A stretch of 64,000 bases of DNA from Oscillatoria nigro-viridis PCC 7112 (GCF_000317475.1 NC_019729.1:1936501-2000500), one strand, 5' to 3'. Positions 27,018 to 38,400 are shown, counted from the first letter of the stretch. Numbers and translations are program-made. The notes: a model not told the origin generated them from the letters alone.

Positions 27018-28058
27018 TCACTTCAAATCTTCCAGCTTAATCCGAGGATCGACAGCTTTCAGAAGCAAATCTGCCAACAAATTCCCCACAATCAACATGG
27101 TGGCACCCATCATCAAACTTGCCATTACTAAATACAAATCTTGATTGTTCACCGCCTCCAAAGTCAGCTTTCCCAAACCCGGCCAATTAAAGAAAAATTC
27201 CGCAATAAACGCACCGCTCAACAAACTAGCAAACTCAAAACCCAACAGCGTAATCAACGGATTAACAGCATTCCGCAAAGCGTGAACGTAAATTACTCGA
27301 TCGTCCGGCAAACCTTTCGCCCGCGCTGTTCGGATGTAATCTTGACGCAGCACGTCCAACAATTGCCCGCGCATCAATCTTTGCAAACCCGCAAAACCAG
27401 TAAGGCTGAGGGCGACTGTTGGCAAAATTAAGTGCCAGCCGTAATCGAGGATTTGACCCCACCAAGGTAAGTCTGCGTGGTCGATGCTTGTCATTCCTCC
27501 GACGGGAAACAAAGGCGAAGTATTCTGAGCAAAAAAGAGCAGCAGCAACGCTGTGATAAAGCTGGGAAATCCCTGTCCCGTATAGCTGACTACTTGCAGA
27601 ACTCGATCGACTGTGCGGTTTTGATTGACGGCCGCGACTATTCCCAAGGGAATGGCGATCGCCCAAGTTACAATCAAAGATGCGATCGCCATCAATAGCG
27701 TCGCCGGTACCCGTTCCCACAGCAGCGAAGCTACCGATCGCTGATACACAAAACTCGTGCCAAAATTCCCCCGCGTTACAATTTGTTGCAGCCACAGCCA
27801 ATACTGCACAATCGCTGGTTTATCTAAGCCGAACTGCTGTTCGAGTTGCTTGAGTGTCTCCGGCGAAATCTTCGGATTTTGGCTCAAAGTATCCAAGTAA
27901 TTTCCCGGTGCTAGCTCAATAATTGCAAAACAAAGAGCAGATGCCAAAAATAGGGTTAAAAGTGCCTGTAACAGTCGCTTTAAAACATAAGTAAATGTCT
28001 CGCTGCCAAACAGAGAATTCAACATCCGCCAATTTCGGTTTAACTTAAGAGAAGTCAT
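27018..28058 (-). CDS. ABC transporter permease, OppB/DppB family
   Basis: 346 residues. After a cytoplasmic N-terminus come six membrane helices, with the family feature IIELAPGNYLDTLSQNPKISP and the EAA loop IRTARAKGLPDDRVIYVHALRNA at about residues 245-267. It is the membrane part of a peptide/nickel-type importer. No OppC, OppD, OppF or binding protein gene is near it, so its partners must be elsewhere. Start choice: MTSLKLNRNWRMLNSLFG. Confidence 0.9.
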   Translation of the reverse strand: MTSLKLNRNWRMLNSLFGSETFTYVLKRLLQALLTLFLASALCFAIIELAPGNYLDTLSQNPKISPETLKQLEQQFGLDKPAIVQYWLWLQQIVTRGNFGTSFVYQRSVASLLWERVPATLLMAIASLIVTWAIAIPLGIVAAVNQNRTVDRVLQVVSYTGQGFPSFITALLLLFFAQNTSPLFPVGGMTSIDHADLPWWGQILDYGWHLILPTVALSLTGFAGLQRLMRGQLLDVLRQDYIRTARAKGLPDDRVIYVHALRNAVNPLITLLGFEFASLLSGAFIAEFFFNWPGLGKLTLEAVNNQDLYLVMASLMMGATMLIVGNLLADLLLKAVDPRIKLEDLK

Positions 28059-28063
28059 AGGAT

Positions 28064-28282
28064 TTTAGATTTTAGATTTTAGATTTTAGATTGAGTAATT
28101 GTGAATGATATTAATTCCGGTTGCATCGGAATGATTTAACCACAGAGAACGCAGAGAGCGCAGAGAAAGAGAAGAGAGAGATGAATAATTCCGATGCAAA
28201 GGTCAAGGATATTATTTGTCAGTAGTTTTTATTCAACTGTCAGCAGTCAACTGTCAACTGTCAACTGCCAACAGTTAACTAA
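28064..28282. repeat. Stacked repeats: heptamer, family A, heptamer
   Basis: ttttagattttagattttag tandem at 28064-28095; a family A element in inverted orientation at 28104-28215 with internal ends tgcatcggaat and attccgatgca as inverted repeats; and caactgtcaact heptamers at 28237-28282, ending at the stop of apt. No gene. Confidence 0.8.
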
Positions 28283-28795
28283 CTAATATTCAACTAGCGT
28301 GACGATCGGCACATCCGGCAATTTCTGCCTGCCGCCCAAAGCCTGCAATTCAATGATAAAAGCAAAACCGACAAGCTCGCAGCCAGCTTGCTCCAACAAT
28401 TTAGCTGTCGCTGCCGCTGTTCCGCCAGTGGCGATTAAATCGTCCACAATCAGCACCCGGCTGCCGGATGTCATCGCATCTCGGTGCATCTCCAGTCGAT
28501 CGACACCGTATTCCAACTCGTACTCAGCAAAATGAACCGCACCGGGCAGTTTCCCCGGTTTGCGGACAGGAATAAAGCCTATTCCCATTTTATAAGCCAA
28601 AGGCGCGCCAAAGATGAAGCCCCGCGATTCCATGCCCACCACATAGTCAGCAGACACAGCAGAGCATTTTTCCGCTAAGCTGTCAATGGTGTAGCTGAGC
28701 CCTTGCGGGTTGCTCAGCAAAGTTGTAATGTCTCGAAACATAATTCCCGGCTTTGGGAAATCAGGAATGTCGCGAATTAGAGATTTGAGATCCAT
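28283..28795 (-). CDS. apt: Adenine phosphoribosyltransferase
   Basis: Salvages adenine with PRPP to AMP. 170 residues; starts [22 protein letters not shown], typical of Apt. PRPP loop [16 protein letters not shown] is at about residues 119-134; the adenine-recognition region [10 protein letters not shown] is near 54-63. Cytoplasmic. It faces the aspartate aminotransferase gene divergently. No operon partner. Confidence 0.97.
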   Translation of the reverse strand: MDLKSLIRDIPDFPKPGIMFRDITTLLSNPQGLSYTIDSLAEKCSAVSADYVVGMESRGFIFGAPLAYKMGIGFIPVRKPGKLPGAVHFAEYELEYGVDRLEMHRDAMTSGSRVLIVDDLIATGGTAAATAKLLEQAGCELVGFAFIIELQALGGRQKLPDVPIVTLVEY

Positions 28796-29032
28796 AAGCT
28801 TGCAGATCCGGGTTGAAGGTAACGAGGCATCAAAAATGGTACAATAATAACGTCAAAAATTAAAAATTAAAAAATAAAAATTAAAACTAAGAGCTTCTTT
28901 AATTTTTATTCTTTAATTGCTTAATCCTTTACGTAATATGTAAACAAATGTGATAATTCCCTAACAACAGGGTTGAATATCAAGATTTGTCACCCTATGA
29001 TCTAAAATCAAAAATCTAATATCTAAAATCCA

Positions 29033-30199
29033 ATGATTAAATTGGCAGCACGAGTGGGTGAGGTTTCTCCTTCCATAACCTTGGCGATCGCAGCTAAGGC
29101 TAAAGCCATGAAGGCCGAAGGGATTGATGTCTGTAGTTTGAGTACCGGAGAACCCGACTTTGATACTCCCGAACACGTTAAAGCAGCGGCAAAACAAGCT
29201 TTAGACGAGGGGAAGACTAAGTACGGCCCTGTGACTGGGGAACCGCAGTTAAAAGCTGCGATCGCCCGCAAACTCCGATCCGACAACAACCTTAACTATC
29301 AACCTGAAAATATCATCGTCACCAACGGCGGCAAGCATTCCCTCTACAATCTGATGATGGCTCTGATCGATCCGGGGGATGAAGTAATTATTCCGGCTCC
29401 CTACTGGCTGAGCTACCCAGAAATGGTGAAACTCGCTAGCGGCAGCCCAGTAATTGTACGGACTGATGCTTCTACAGGATATAAAATTACACCGGAACAA
29501 CTGAGTCGAGCGATTACTCCCAAAACCAAGTTATTTGTACTGAATTCGCCTTCTAACCCGACGGGAATGGTGTATACTCCGGCGGAAATCAAAGCATTGG
29601 CCGAGGTGATAGTCGATCGAGATATTTTAGTCGTTGCTGACGAGATTTACGAAAAAATTATATATGACGGTGCCCAACACGTCAGCATCGGTTCCCTGGG
29701 CAAAGAAATCTTCGATCGCACCCTGATCAGCAGCGGTTTTGCCAAAGCTTACTCGATGACAGGCTGGCGAATCGGTTATTTGGCCGGGCCGATCGAATTA
29801 ATCAAAGCCACCAGCACCATTCAAGGTCACAGTACCTCAAACGTGTGTACCTTTGCACAGTACGGCGCGATCGCAGCTTTGGAAAGCAGCCAAGAATCTG
29901 TCGAAAAAATGCGCCTAGCTTTTGCCGAAAGGCGTCAGGTAATATTTGAATTACTCGATGCTATCCCTGGAATTAGCTGCATCAAACCAGATGGTGCTTT
30001 CTATATGTTTGTCAACATCAGCAAGACTGGAATGAATTCTTTGGAATTTTGCGACGCTTTCTTAGAACAGCAGCAAGTAGCAGTTATTCCGGGGATTGCT
30101 TTTGGTGCAGACGACCACATTCGGTTGTCTTACGCTACCGATTTAGGCACAATTAAAAAAGCCGTAGAAAGGCTCGATAAATTTGTCCGCAGCATCTAA
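29033..30199 (+). CDS. aspC: Aspartate aminotransferase, class I
   Basis: PLP enzyme linking aspartate and 2-oxoglutarate. 388 residues; signature [21 protein letters not shown] carries the Schiff-base lysine in the SGFAKAYSM segment (about residue 235). [11 protein letters not shown] is at about 163-173. N-terminal [16 protein letters not shown] is typical of the AAT I subgroup of cyanobacteria and thermophiles. The leader contains a ctaaaatc-type tandem repeat. Confidence 0.94.
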   Translation: MIKLAARVGEVSPSITLAIAAKAKAMKAEGIDVCSLSTGEPDFDTPEHVKAAAKQALDEGKTKYGPVTGEPQLKAAIARKLRSDNNLNYQPENIIVTNGGKHSLYNLMMALIDPGDEVIIPAPYWLSYPEMVKLASGSPVIVRTDASTGYKITPEQLSRAITPKTKLFVLNSPSNPTGMVYTPAEIKALAEVIVDRDILVVADEIYEKIIYDGAQHVSIGSLGKEIFDRTLISSGFAKAYSMTGWRIGYLAGPIELIKATSTIQGHSTSNVCTFAQYGAIAALESSQESVEKMRLAFAERRQVIFELLDAIPGISCIKPDGAFYMFVNISKTGMNSLEFCDAFLEQQQVAVIPGIAFGADDHIRLSYATDLGTIKKAVERLDKFVRSI

Positions 30200-30220
30200 A
30201 AATTAGTTTTTTGACTGTTG

Positions 30221-30341
30221 ACTGTTGACTGTTGACTGTTAACGGTTCACTGTTAACTGTTAACTGTTAACGGTTGACTGTTAACTGTTCACAACTGACA
30301 ACCAACAACTGACAACTGACAACCAACAACTGACTAATCAC
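30221..30341. repeat. Long heptamer tandem array
   Basis: Contiguous gactgtt / gttaact / caactga heptamers run from 30221 to the sigF stop. It fills the convergent gap between aspC and sigF. Confidence 0.85.
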
Positions 30342-31114
30342 TAAAGCTGTTTAGTCATAATCTCTTTGAGCAAATCCAGCCCCTTCTTAACTCGCCGAGA
30401 AACTGTCACCGCACTGATACCCAAGCGTTCAGCCGTTTCTTTCTGCGTCAAATCGTAGAGAAAAACAAACTCTAATATCTCGCGAGTCCGTTTTTCCAAC
30501 ATAGCCAAAGCTTGCTGTACGCGAATTTGATCCTCTTGCGCCAACTGAAAACTCCGATACTTGCTATCGGGCACCAATTCTCCCAGACAAGTAGCCCCCT
30601 CATCTTCATCTTGCATCGGCGCGTCCAAACTCAGAGGCGATCGGTTGAGATGGGCCAACTTAATTTCTTGCCATTCTTCTAAAGAAACCTCAAGGACTGC
30701 TGCTACTTCAGCATCCGTAGGTTTGCGGTTTAACTGCACCTGCAAATCCTTGATCGCTGCAACAGATTTGCGTTCCAGGGACTGCCAGTGGCGGGGAAAT
30801 CGCACAGAAGGGCTTTTGTCCCGCAAGTAGTGTTGAATTTCGCCCCGTATGTAGGGAATTGCAAAGGAACTAAAAGCGTGTCCCTTCGCGATATCAAACC
30901 GCTCGATCGCCCTGATCAACCCAATACACCCGACTTGCAGCAAATCGTCGTAGCTTTCACCGCACTGGTTGATCCAGTGATAAACTTCTTTTCTGACCAG
31001 TCCAGTATTCTGTTTAACTAACTGATTGCGGATTTCATTCGATCCAGAAAGTTGGTACTCGCGCAACAATTGCAAATTTTCGCTTTTTAGCTCGTTCGGC
31101 AGTGTGGTAGACAT
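30341..31114 (-). CDS. sigF: RNA polymerase sigma factor, SigF type (group 3)
   Basis: 257 residues from the chosen ATG (MSTTLPNELKSE) to the stop; a further 19 codons upstream are open but their start lacks support. Region 2 appears as LLQVGCIGLIRAIERFD and HAFSSFAIPYIRGEI (about residues 50-105), region 3 as LQVQLNRKPTDAEVAAVL, and region 4 as LTQKETAERLGISAVTVSRR, the -35-binding helix-turn-helix. The closest type is the cyanobacterial SigF/SigB-like group 3 factor involved in motility and stress. Target genes cannot be read here. Confidence 0.88.
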   Translation of the reverse strand: MSTTLPNELKSENLQLLREYQLSGSNEIRNQLVKQNTGLVRKEVYHWINQCGESYDDLLQVGCIGLIRAIERFDIAKGHAFSSFAIPYIRGEIQHYLRDKSPSVRFPRHWQSLERKSVAAIKDLQVQLNRKPTDAEVAAVLEVSLEEWQEIKLAHLNRSPLSLDAPMQDEDEGATCLGELVPDSKYRSFQLAQEDQIRVQQALAMLEKRTREILEFVFLYDLTQKETAERLGISAVTVSRRVKKGLDLLKEIMTKQL

Positions 31115-31577
31115 GGTGGCATAAGGGTGGGTAGAGCAGAGGACTGAAGTTGCTTTAGATCTAGTTTCCAATCTAGTCTAAAAAAATTCACTTTTAGGTA
31201 GTGTAATCCTAGCACTTAATAGGTGTGATAGCGGACACACCAGTTGAGCTTTCGGAACGTGAACGGATTTAGCGGGATTATCCGAAGGTTTTCGGCATAA
31301 TGCAGACTTTTACCAGGTAGAAGGCCTTCGGCACAATCCCCAATTTTACCATTTTTTTTGAAAAAAATCTTATTAAGCTGAAAGCCCTGTGAATACAATA
31401 CTTTAATTAATAAAAAATTCCAACTTCATAACTTGGGAACGATCCCAATTCAATCATAAATTTAGTCATTAGTCAACAGTCCTAAGTTATGTTGCTCGAG
31501 ACTGTTGGCTAATGAATGGCGAGCCGTAGCTTTAGGGTAAAAAACTGCTCAAGTTCGATCGATCCAGAAAGCCAATT
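31115..31577. other. Gene-free stretch between psbO and sigF
   Basis: 463 bases without a supported gene. The sigF side should carry its promoter; no obvious boxes were picked. An aaggccttcggc motif near 31320 and ccgaaggttttcggcat near 31279 are short inverted-like repeats. Confidence 0.5.
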
Positions 31578-32420
31578 TTACGATACAGAAGGCTCAATGC
31601 GAGCGTAAAACAAACCCCGAATTTTCACGTCTAGAGCCGGTCTAGCTCCCAAATCAGTATCAGAAGGCTGCGTGCTCTCAAAAATCCCGCCAACTTCGCC
31701 AGTGGCGCTGTTGACTTTAGCAACTTGGAGAGAAATTTTGCCCGCCTTAGTGCGGGTGTCAGCTACCTTAACATTAGCCCGCACGCGTTTGGAATTGTCA
31801 GAAGCCGGAAGCGCGACAGCATTGTCGTAGCCAGTCGCTACCCCGCGAGCTTTAGGGTCTAAAAAGCCTGCGCTGCGGTAAGAAGGAACGTTAAACTCCC
31901 CTCGCAAATCGGTGGAAGTATTGATAGCAACCACTCCCGGTTCGGAACTTGCCACTAGCTGTTTAATGGTAAACAAGAAAGGTACTTGCTCTCCGCCCGG
32001 TAACTGAATCGTAATTGCTTGAAAGTCCAAGCCGTCCTCTTCTGTGAAAGTTAGAGTTCCGTCAGTACCGACCTTGAGCGTACCTTGAACTTGGTCAATG
32101 CTCGACGTGAACCGGGTCAGCAATTTACCAGGCACAAATTCCGCTTCTTGGCGTTTGTTTGCTGGTTCTTCCTTCACAAAATAAGTTGTGGGCTGCAAAC
32201 ATAAACCAGTCAGTTTATAGGTGGCGCCCGCTTCGAGGGGGATCGATCCCCGAGAAGTTTCTGCTAAGCTAGGGCAGTTATTAGCCAAGCCAGTACCTCT
32301 AATCTGGTCGTAGGTGAGCAACTCGGTAGTCGCCACCGTCGTGTCAGGAGCCGAAGAACAAGCAACCAGCGCACTCATGCAAAATGCTAAAAGTGCAACA
32401 ATTAAAGCACGATATTTCAT
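31578..32420 (-). CDS. psbO: Photosystem II manganese-stabilising protein
   Basis: The 33-kDa extrinsic subunit that stabilises the oxygen-evolving cluster on the lumen side. 280 residues from MKYRALIVALLAFCM; the block LTYDQIRGTGLANNCPSL is the family signature, with the conserved Cys pair (NNCPSL and LTGLCLQPT) that forms a disulfide. The signal peptide ends SALVACSSAP, which contains a lipobox-like LVAC. PsbO usually has a signal-peptidase I site, so this variant could be lipid-anchored. The start at 32420 is chosen over an upstream one because it gives a normal signal peptide. Confidence 0.96.
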   Translation of the reverse strand: MKYRALIVALLAFCMSALVACSSAPDTTVATTELLTYDQIRGTGLANNCPSLAETSRGSIPLEAGATYKLTGLCLQPTTYFVKEEPANKRQEAEFVPGKLLTRFTSSIDQVQGTLKVGTDGTLTFTEEDGLDFQAITIQLPGGEQVPFLFTIKQLVASSEPGVVAINTSTDLRGEFNVPSYRSAGFLDPKARGVATGYDNAVALPASDNSKRVRANVKVADTRTKAGKISLQVAKVNSATGEVGGIFESTQPSDTDLGARPALDVKIRGLFYARIEPSVS

Positions 32421-32821
32421 TGCAAACCTCAATCTCCAACATCGGATTATATTAAGAAAAAGCCCTGCTTCGAGCAAAATATAATTGCCCGCCGGCAGGC
32501 TAGGCCAGCGCTTAGGGCAGCATTTAGATCCCGATCGCTCGCTTCACCGACACCGGCATTGACTCAAAAAATCAAGCTAGTGCGCCGTGAAAATAAGCAT
32601 GAACTTATGATTTCTCAATCATGTTCCGATCGCAGCCCAATACACATGGTACGACGGGTTGTGCTCTTTTCCTGACTTGGACTGCAAATTAATATTGCTT
32701 AAGTCAACCTACTTAAGTTACTTTGCTTATGACCCCGAATGGCGATCGCGACTAACTCGATTAGTCGGTTGACCAAAAGGCTGGGGACAAAGGCCTTGTA
32801 GATTTCAAAGGAAGCAGCGGT
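32421..32821. promoter_or_regulatory. Divergent promoter region of psbO and a hypothetical gene
   Basis: 401 bases between divergent starts. A TATATT-like tattatattaag lies close upstream of psbO on the minus strand (around 32446-32455), but no -35 partner was settled. Nothing else is recognised. Confidence 0.4.
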
Positions 32822-33184
32822 ATGGACAACGGCAAAGATTTAGAGTCAGAAAAGTTGCAGTCTCAAATGCAATCGCTGACAGAGGCGATTCGGACTTTAG
32901 CCGAAAGTTGTCAGGGAGACAGTCTGCTGCTTTTGGCCCTGCTGCGGAGGCTGGAAGCTTCGCACCGGGAAATTCGGGACGGTTTGTTTCAAGCGTCTTT
33001 TCCCGACAACCGCCAAGCACTTTACAAACTGCTCAGGAATATTGAAGCCAATGGCGGCTGGCCTTACATCCACCGCATGAAACTTCGATCGCTCTTGGGG
33101 TACAGCCAACAATTATCTCCCCTAGAAGATTCTCCAGCCGAGTCGCCAGAAGACTCAGCCGAAACTCCCCAGGACGTTAAATAG
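32822..33184 (+). CDS. Conserved cyanobacterial hypothetical protein, 120 aa
   Basis: Helical acidic protein. The core DSLLLLALLRRLEASHREIRDGLFQASFPDNRQ and NIEANGGWPYIHRMKLRSLL (about residues 36-90) look like a folded helical domain; the tail (SPLEDSPAESPEDSAE) is low-complexity acidic. From memory the core occurs in many cyanobacteria near or opposite psbO, but this is not established. Function unknown. Confidence 0.75.
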   Translation: MDNGKDLESEKLQSQMQSLTEAIRTLAESCQGDSLLLLALLRRLEASHREIRDGLFQASFPDNRQALYKLLRNIEANGGWPYIHRMKLRSLLGYSQQLSPLEDSPAESPEDSAETPQDVK

Positions 33185-33251
33185 TTATGAGTGATGAGTT
33201 TAGTGAGTTTTACATTAACTCATAACTCATCACTGAGCGGCGCGATCGCAC

Positions 33252-34886
33252 CTAGAACCCGAAAGGTGTAGGAACAGGTGTAGGAAAAGGAATCGGGTTC
33301 GGCACCGCCGTCGGGAATATCGGCGTCGGGCCCGGCATTGGCAATAGTCTGGGAGTCGCCGTCGGGGGGATCGAACTAATTGATAGCAGGGGCGAATCAG
33401 GCACGCTAACTGTCGGCGGAGTCGGAATCCTCGAAGCAGTCGGCGTCGGAGTCGGTGCTGCTGTGGGAGTCGGTGTCGGTGCTGCTGTGGGAGTCGGAGT
33501 CGGTGCTGCTGTGGGAGTCGGTGTCGGCGTCGGAGTCGGAGTCGGAGTCGGAGTCGGTGTCGGCGTCGGAGTCGGAGTCGGAGTCGGAGTCGGAGTCGGA
33601 GTTGGAGTCGGAGTCGGAGTCGGAGTCGGAGTCGGAGTTGGAGTCGGAGTTGGAGTCGGAGTCGGAGTCGGAGTGAGAGTTGGATCTGTACTTGTGCTTG
33701 TAACTGTAGTTGTAGTTGTAGTGGTAATGGTGGTTGGCCTGGGAGTAACCGTCCCAGTCACCGTGATAAAATCATTCGCCTCGATCAGCCCCGCCGGAGT
33801 GTCGGTCAAAATTGCTAAAAGCTTGCCGTCGAGCGTCGTAATTACTGTATCCCTGACATTTGCACCGTTACCTTGCCGAACTTGCAGTTGAGCGAAAGAT
33901 AAATTGCTCGGCAGTCCAAAGAAATCCTCTGCGTCATTGTAATCAGTAATTAAAACCAAACTGCCAGGCCCGGCTCCCAATCCAAACACATCGCTGCCGC
34001 TGCCGCCAGTCAGAGTATCCGAACCCTCGCCTCCGATTAAAGAATCATTACCTTCTGCCCCAAATAAATTGTCATTGCCGAAACCTCCCAAAATCGTATC
34101 GTCGCCGATACCTCCGGCCAAGGAGTCATCGCCAAAACCGCCGTCGATACCATCATTACCTTTGCCGCCAAACAGGAAGTCGTTACCTTCATCTCCCAGT
34201 ACCGAGTCGTCGCCTTCATCGCCGCGAAGGGTATCAGAACCTGTGCCGCCAAAAACTGTATCGTCAGCCTTGCCGCCGAATATCTGGTCATTACCAGCGT
34301 CTCCGAAGAGCGAATCGTTGCCGGCATTGCCGTACAAAGTGTCGTCGCCGTCGCTGGCGGTCAAATAATCGTTGCCGTCACCGCCCAACAGTTGATCCCT
34401 GCCACTGCCGCCGTTGAGAGAATCGTTCCCGGAATTCCCGTAGAGAAAGTCGTCATCAGCATTGCCGAACACGGAATCGTCGCCGTCATTCCCTGTGAGG
34501 GTGTCGTTGCCAGTACCGCCGGCAATCACATCAAAGCCTGCGTTTCCGCTAACTAAGTCGTCCCCGGCGTCTCCCAACACGCTGTCTATCCCGTCGTTGC
34601 CTTCGAGAATGTCGTTGCCCAAGCCGCCGCGAATCGAGTCGTCGCCGTTCCCGCCGGAAGCAAAATCGCGGCCTTGGTTGCCAATGAGTTCGTCATTTCC
34701 TTCACCGCCAATCAGCGAATCTGCTCCGTCACCTCCCAGAAGCTGGTCGTTGCCGCCGTCGCCCTCTAGGGTGTCATCTCCTCCCGCACCCAGGGGCGTG
34801 TCATCGCCATCTAAGCCGCGAATTCGATCGCTCAGCGGAGTTCCTAGAATAAAGTCGTTGCTGTCTGTGCCGATCAGGTTTGCCAT
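33252..34886 (-). CDS. RTX calcium-binding protein with Thr-Pro repeat tail
   Basis: 544 residues from [14 protein letters not shown]. Residues about 1-330 are nonapeptide calcium-binding repeats of GGxGNDxLxG kind, arranged as one long parallel beta-roll. After a linker ([23 protein letters not shown], typical of the end block), residues about 385-500 are a Thr-Pro tract, continuing as TAAPTPTP units, and then a proline-rich end with [17 protein letters not shown]. No signal peptide; export probably by type I secretion. Start: ATG at 34886; a TTG seven codons upstream was set aside. Confidence 0.86.
   Translation of the reverse strand: MANLIGTDSNDFILGTPLSDRIRGLDGDDTPLGAGGDDTLEGDGGNDQLLGGDGADSLIGGEGNDELIGNQGRDFASGGNGDDSIRGGLGNDILEGNDGIDSVLGDAGDDLVSGNAGFDVIAGGTGNDTLTGNDGDDSVFGNADDDFLYGNSGNDSLNGGSGRDQLLGGDGNDYLTASDGDDTLYGNAGNDSLFGDAGNDQIFGGKADDTVFGGTGSDTLRGDEGDDSVLGDEGNDFLFGGKGNDGIDGGFGDDSLAGGIGDDTILGGFGNDNLFGAEGNDSLIGGEGSDTLTGGSGSDVFGLGAGPGSLVLITDYNDAEDFFGLPSNLSFAQLQVRQGNGANVRDTVITTLDGKLLAILTDTPAGLIEANDFITVTGTVTPRPTTITTTTTTTVTSTSTDPTLTPTPTPTPTPTPTPTPTPTPTPTPTPTPTPTPTPTPTPTPTPTPTPTPTPTPTPTAAPTPTPTAAPTPTPTAAPTPTPTASRIPTPPTVSVPDSPLLSISSIPPTATPRLLPMPGPTPIFPTAVPNPIPFPTPVPTPFGF
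33446..33678. repeat. Hexanucleotide microsatellite encoding Thr-Pro tract
   Basis: gtcgga/gtcggt hexamers in tandem, interrupted by ggtgctgctgtggga triplets that encode the Ala-Ala breaks. Roughly thirty Thr-Pro pairs are encoded on the minus strand. A length-variable slippage tract is likely. Confidence 0.85.
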
Positions 34887-35426
34887 ACGGGATACACCGC
34901 TCCTCAATCAAATAAATTGTTTGAAATTATGTTAATCGCCTTCGTGACAAGGGATTGCTGCTTGCCTACGTTAGCATAGTTGAGATTTTGGCACTCTGGC
35001 GAAGGGGCGCTGAAAGTTTTGCCCGTGTCCGCAGTTGCGATCGGGGCTGGTATAATGCCCGATCGGCAATCTAATTTAGTTATTCTGGATTTTTTCAAAT
35101 ACAAATTAGTCGATCGGACTCAAGGAATTCAAACTCGACAAACGAAATGAGCAAGAACAAAAAATGAATAACCTTTTTCATTCTTGCCCCTCCTCAAAAT
35201 TTTACTTCGGATACCAGTTAAAAAACAGAATGCAACTGTAGACCCGTGAGCCAAATCATTAGGTCATCTGTCATATCAATTCCGGCAGTCAGGCCGGAAT
35301 GATATCAAATCCGCGCTTCGGGAGTCGGGCGTAAAGTCGAATCCCGAGGCCAACAAATCAGGAGCGCAATTTTCATTTTTTTGACTCACAGTCAACAGTC
35401 AACAGTCAACAGTCAACAGTCAACTT
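34887..35426. other. Gene-free stretch
   Basis: 540 bases. Holds a tgatatcaaatccg fragment (family A end) near 35300, and five copies of the heptamer tcaacag at 35391-35424 that end at the stop codon of the hybrid kinase gene. Upstream part should contain the promoter of the RTX gene. Confidence 0.55.
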
Positions 35427-38400
35427 TTATTCGCTAATAGGTAACACTATCTGAAATTCACTTCCTCCCCCCAAAGTAGAATTCACATTAATTGTTCCGC
35501 CGTGGGTTTCGACTACAATCTGGCGGGCGATCGCCAATCCTAACCCCGTGCCTTTTCCTACTGCCTTCGTTGTGAACAAATGGTCAAAAATCCGTTCTTT
35601 CACGGCTTCTGTCATGCCCGCACCGTTATCGGCAATCTGAATTTTGATATGCCGATCGCCCGACAGACTGGTACGAACAGTGATACGGTGTGGATTTGCT
35701 TTAAGATCCTCCAAACTGCGTCCTTGGTTTGATTCTTCTAGGGCATCGATCGCGTTAGCAAGCAGGTTCATAAAGACTTGGTTCAGTTGACCGGGAAAGC
35801 ATTCGATTGGGGGGAGATTGCCGTAGTCTGTGACGACTTCGATCGCGGGATGGTGTTCGTTGGCTTTCAGCCGGTGTTTCAAAATTAAGATGGTGCTGTC
35901 AATGCCCTCATGGATATTAAACGGAACTTTGTAGTCTTTATCGGCTCTGGAGAAGGTGCGGAGGCTGGTGCTAATGGCGCGAATGCGATCGCACCCCACT
36001 TTCATCGACAACAGCATCTTTGGCAAATCTTCTAAGGCATACTCTAAATCAATATCCTCAGCATCTTGTTCGATTTCATCGCCGGGATCTGGTAGTTTTT
36101 CTTGATATAATTTTAAGTGACCAATCACATCTTTGATCGTGGTAGTTGCTTCCTCAATATTGCCGCTAATAAAGCCTACAGGATTATTAATTTCGTGGGC
36201 AACTCCCGCTACTAAATTGCCCAAGGCGGACATTTTTTCGCTTTGCACGATCTGTAACTGTGCTTGCTGCAAATCGAGGAGCGATCGCTCTAATTCTTGT
36301 GCATAAGCTTGAGATTGTTGGTACAATCGAGCATTTTCTATAGAGATAGCCGCTTGGGCGCACAAAAGTTGGATGACATCAGTACGATCTTCTGTAAATG
36401 CACCAATTGTTAAGTTATTTTCTAGGTAGAGCAACCCGATTAACTTACCCTGATTTAACATCGGCGCGCACAGCACACTTTTGGGCTTTTTCTGCATCAA
36501 ATACCGATCGGCAATAAAATCGTTTTGTACTGCTGCATTATCCAAAACGACAGTTTTCCAAGTCCGCTTAACATAGTTGACCACAGCAGGGGGAAACTCG
36601 TCGCTGGCTGACAGCGGTACAGATATTGAGATGACATCTTGATGGAAGGATGCCACAGCTTCGATGGCGAGATTCCCATCCTTAAGCAACAGCAGAACAG
36701 CTTTTTTTGCCCCGGCATTTTCTATCACCACACACATCAGTGCAGCCAGTAATTTTTCTAATTCAATTTCACTCGATAGAGTTTGGGAGGCTTTGAGAAT
36801 AGTCGCGAAATCGAGGGCTTCGTAAATACTGCTGCTGCTAGATAGAGTTGCGTGCCAGGTTTGATGTAAAACTGACGATTTATTGATTGTGTGGAGGCGG
36901 GTTTCGCTGATTCCAAAACGATTTTCTCTTGCCTGCAATATGGGAGCAAGAAGTTGGGTATAGCGTTTTTCTAAGTCATCAATTTTGGCTTTCGCACCCC
37001 AGCGAGCATAACAGTAGTAGGCTTCTTCCATATAAGCTTGCGCCACTTTTTCTTTGCCCCAGTCGAGGTAGAATTTAGCTGCTAGTTCGTTAGCGAGGGC
37101 TTCTTCTTGGATGTATTCGTTTTCTTTCGATCCAGAAATGGCGCGATCGTACATTTCAATAGCTTCTGCCCTCTGCCTGGCAACTCGGTATTTCTCTGCT
37201 TCTACCAACTGCCACTTATGCAAATAATTCATGGGGGCGTGTTCTGCCCAATGCTGCAACTTCCTTTGATTTTCCTGAACTCGTTGCCGCTGCGTTTCTA
37301 ACTCCGTCTCGGACTCAGGAGTGGCAAGGGCGATGAGTGAGTCATAGAAATATAAACCAGCTTCGGAAGTAGTTCCTGCACTTCCCGCTATATACTGTCT
37401 TGCTCGATCGACATCTACTGCGGCCCGAGCAATGTCTCCCAGCAGGAATCTCAACGTCGCCCTGTACAGATAAAAGCTGCAGAGTCGGTAAAAATCGTTA
37501 GAGGCAAGCGACTGAGAAACCAGCTTCTCATCATAGCCTTCCTGTTCAAAGGAAATCTCAAACTTGTTTGGATTACCCAATAAAAACAGCGTTGCTTCCC
37601 ACAAAACCGAACAATAATTTGCCGTCGTTAGTTGGTTGAGGTCGAGTAATTGCTGGCGGTATGCCCGAATTTGGGGTTCGAGTTCTGCCAAAGGTTGACC
37701 GCACCAGTAGGAATTTAGACAAAATCCATGCCCATTATGCCCGACAAACTCTAAATGGCCTGTTTCTAATCCGGCTTGATAGCCTGCCTGAAGAATGGGG
37801 AGGGTCTCCCGCAAATGCGATTTGCGATGGTACAACAAGACTCCTATCGCAGTAAAAGTTGCAGAGCGAATATTTTTGGCATCCGCCTCACTGGCAAGAC
37901 GATAAGCTAATCGGCCAAACCGATCGGCTACCGTCGCATCTTGTAGAAAGTTGTTGAGAATCATCCCATAGCAGCTATAGCTATAAGCTGAAGTAGGACT
38001 GTTGCCGTATTGGATAGATAAATTTACCTGTAAGGCAGTCACCAGCGCAAACAAAGACGAACCGACAAGATAACAAGCTGTCGCAATACTTGCCGCCACT
38101 TGCATCGCAGCCAGCTTTTGGGCATCCACTATCGCTGGCAGATCGAATAACTCTTCAATCGGTCGATCGCCGATCGAGCTGTTAATTTCCTGCACTGCTT
38201 GCTGAATATCTTCTGCTGTAGCGCTATCGGGCAATTCAACTCCTAATTCTTTGAGAATCAACAAACCGATAGCAATTCCTTCTAAAAACTTGTTCTGGGA
38301 TGATAATGCCTGAATTTTGACGATGTAAACGTTCGCTCGCTCTAGGGGAGTTCTGGTATGATGGATCGCAGTGTCAATCCACCGATCCATCTGGTCAAAA

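Noticed and set aside
27018..28058. Complete peptide transporter operon
   Set aside because: Only the OppB-type permease is present; neighbours on both sides are unrelated.
30221..30341. Possible CRISPR array
   Set aside because: The repeat units are 7 bases and contiguous; there are no unique spacers or cas genes.
33463..33891. Val-Gly repeat frame on the plus strand
   Set aside because: It is the reverse reading of the Thr-Pro microsatellite in the RTX gene, not an independent gene.
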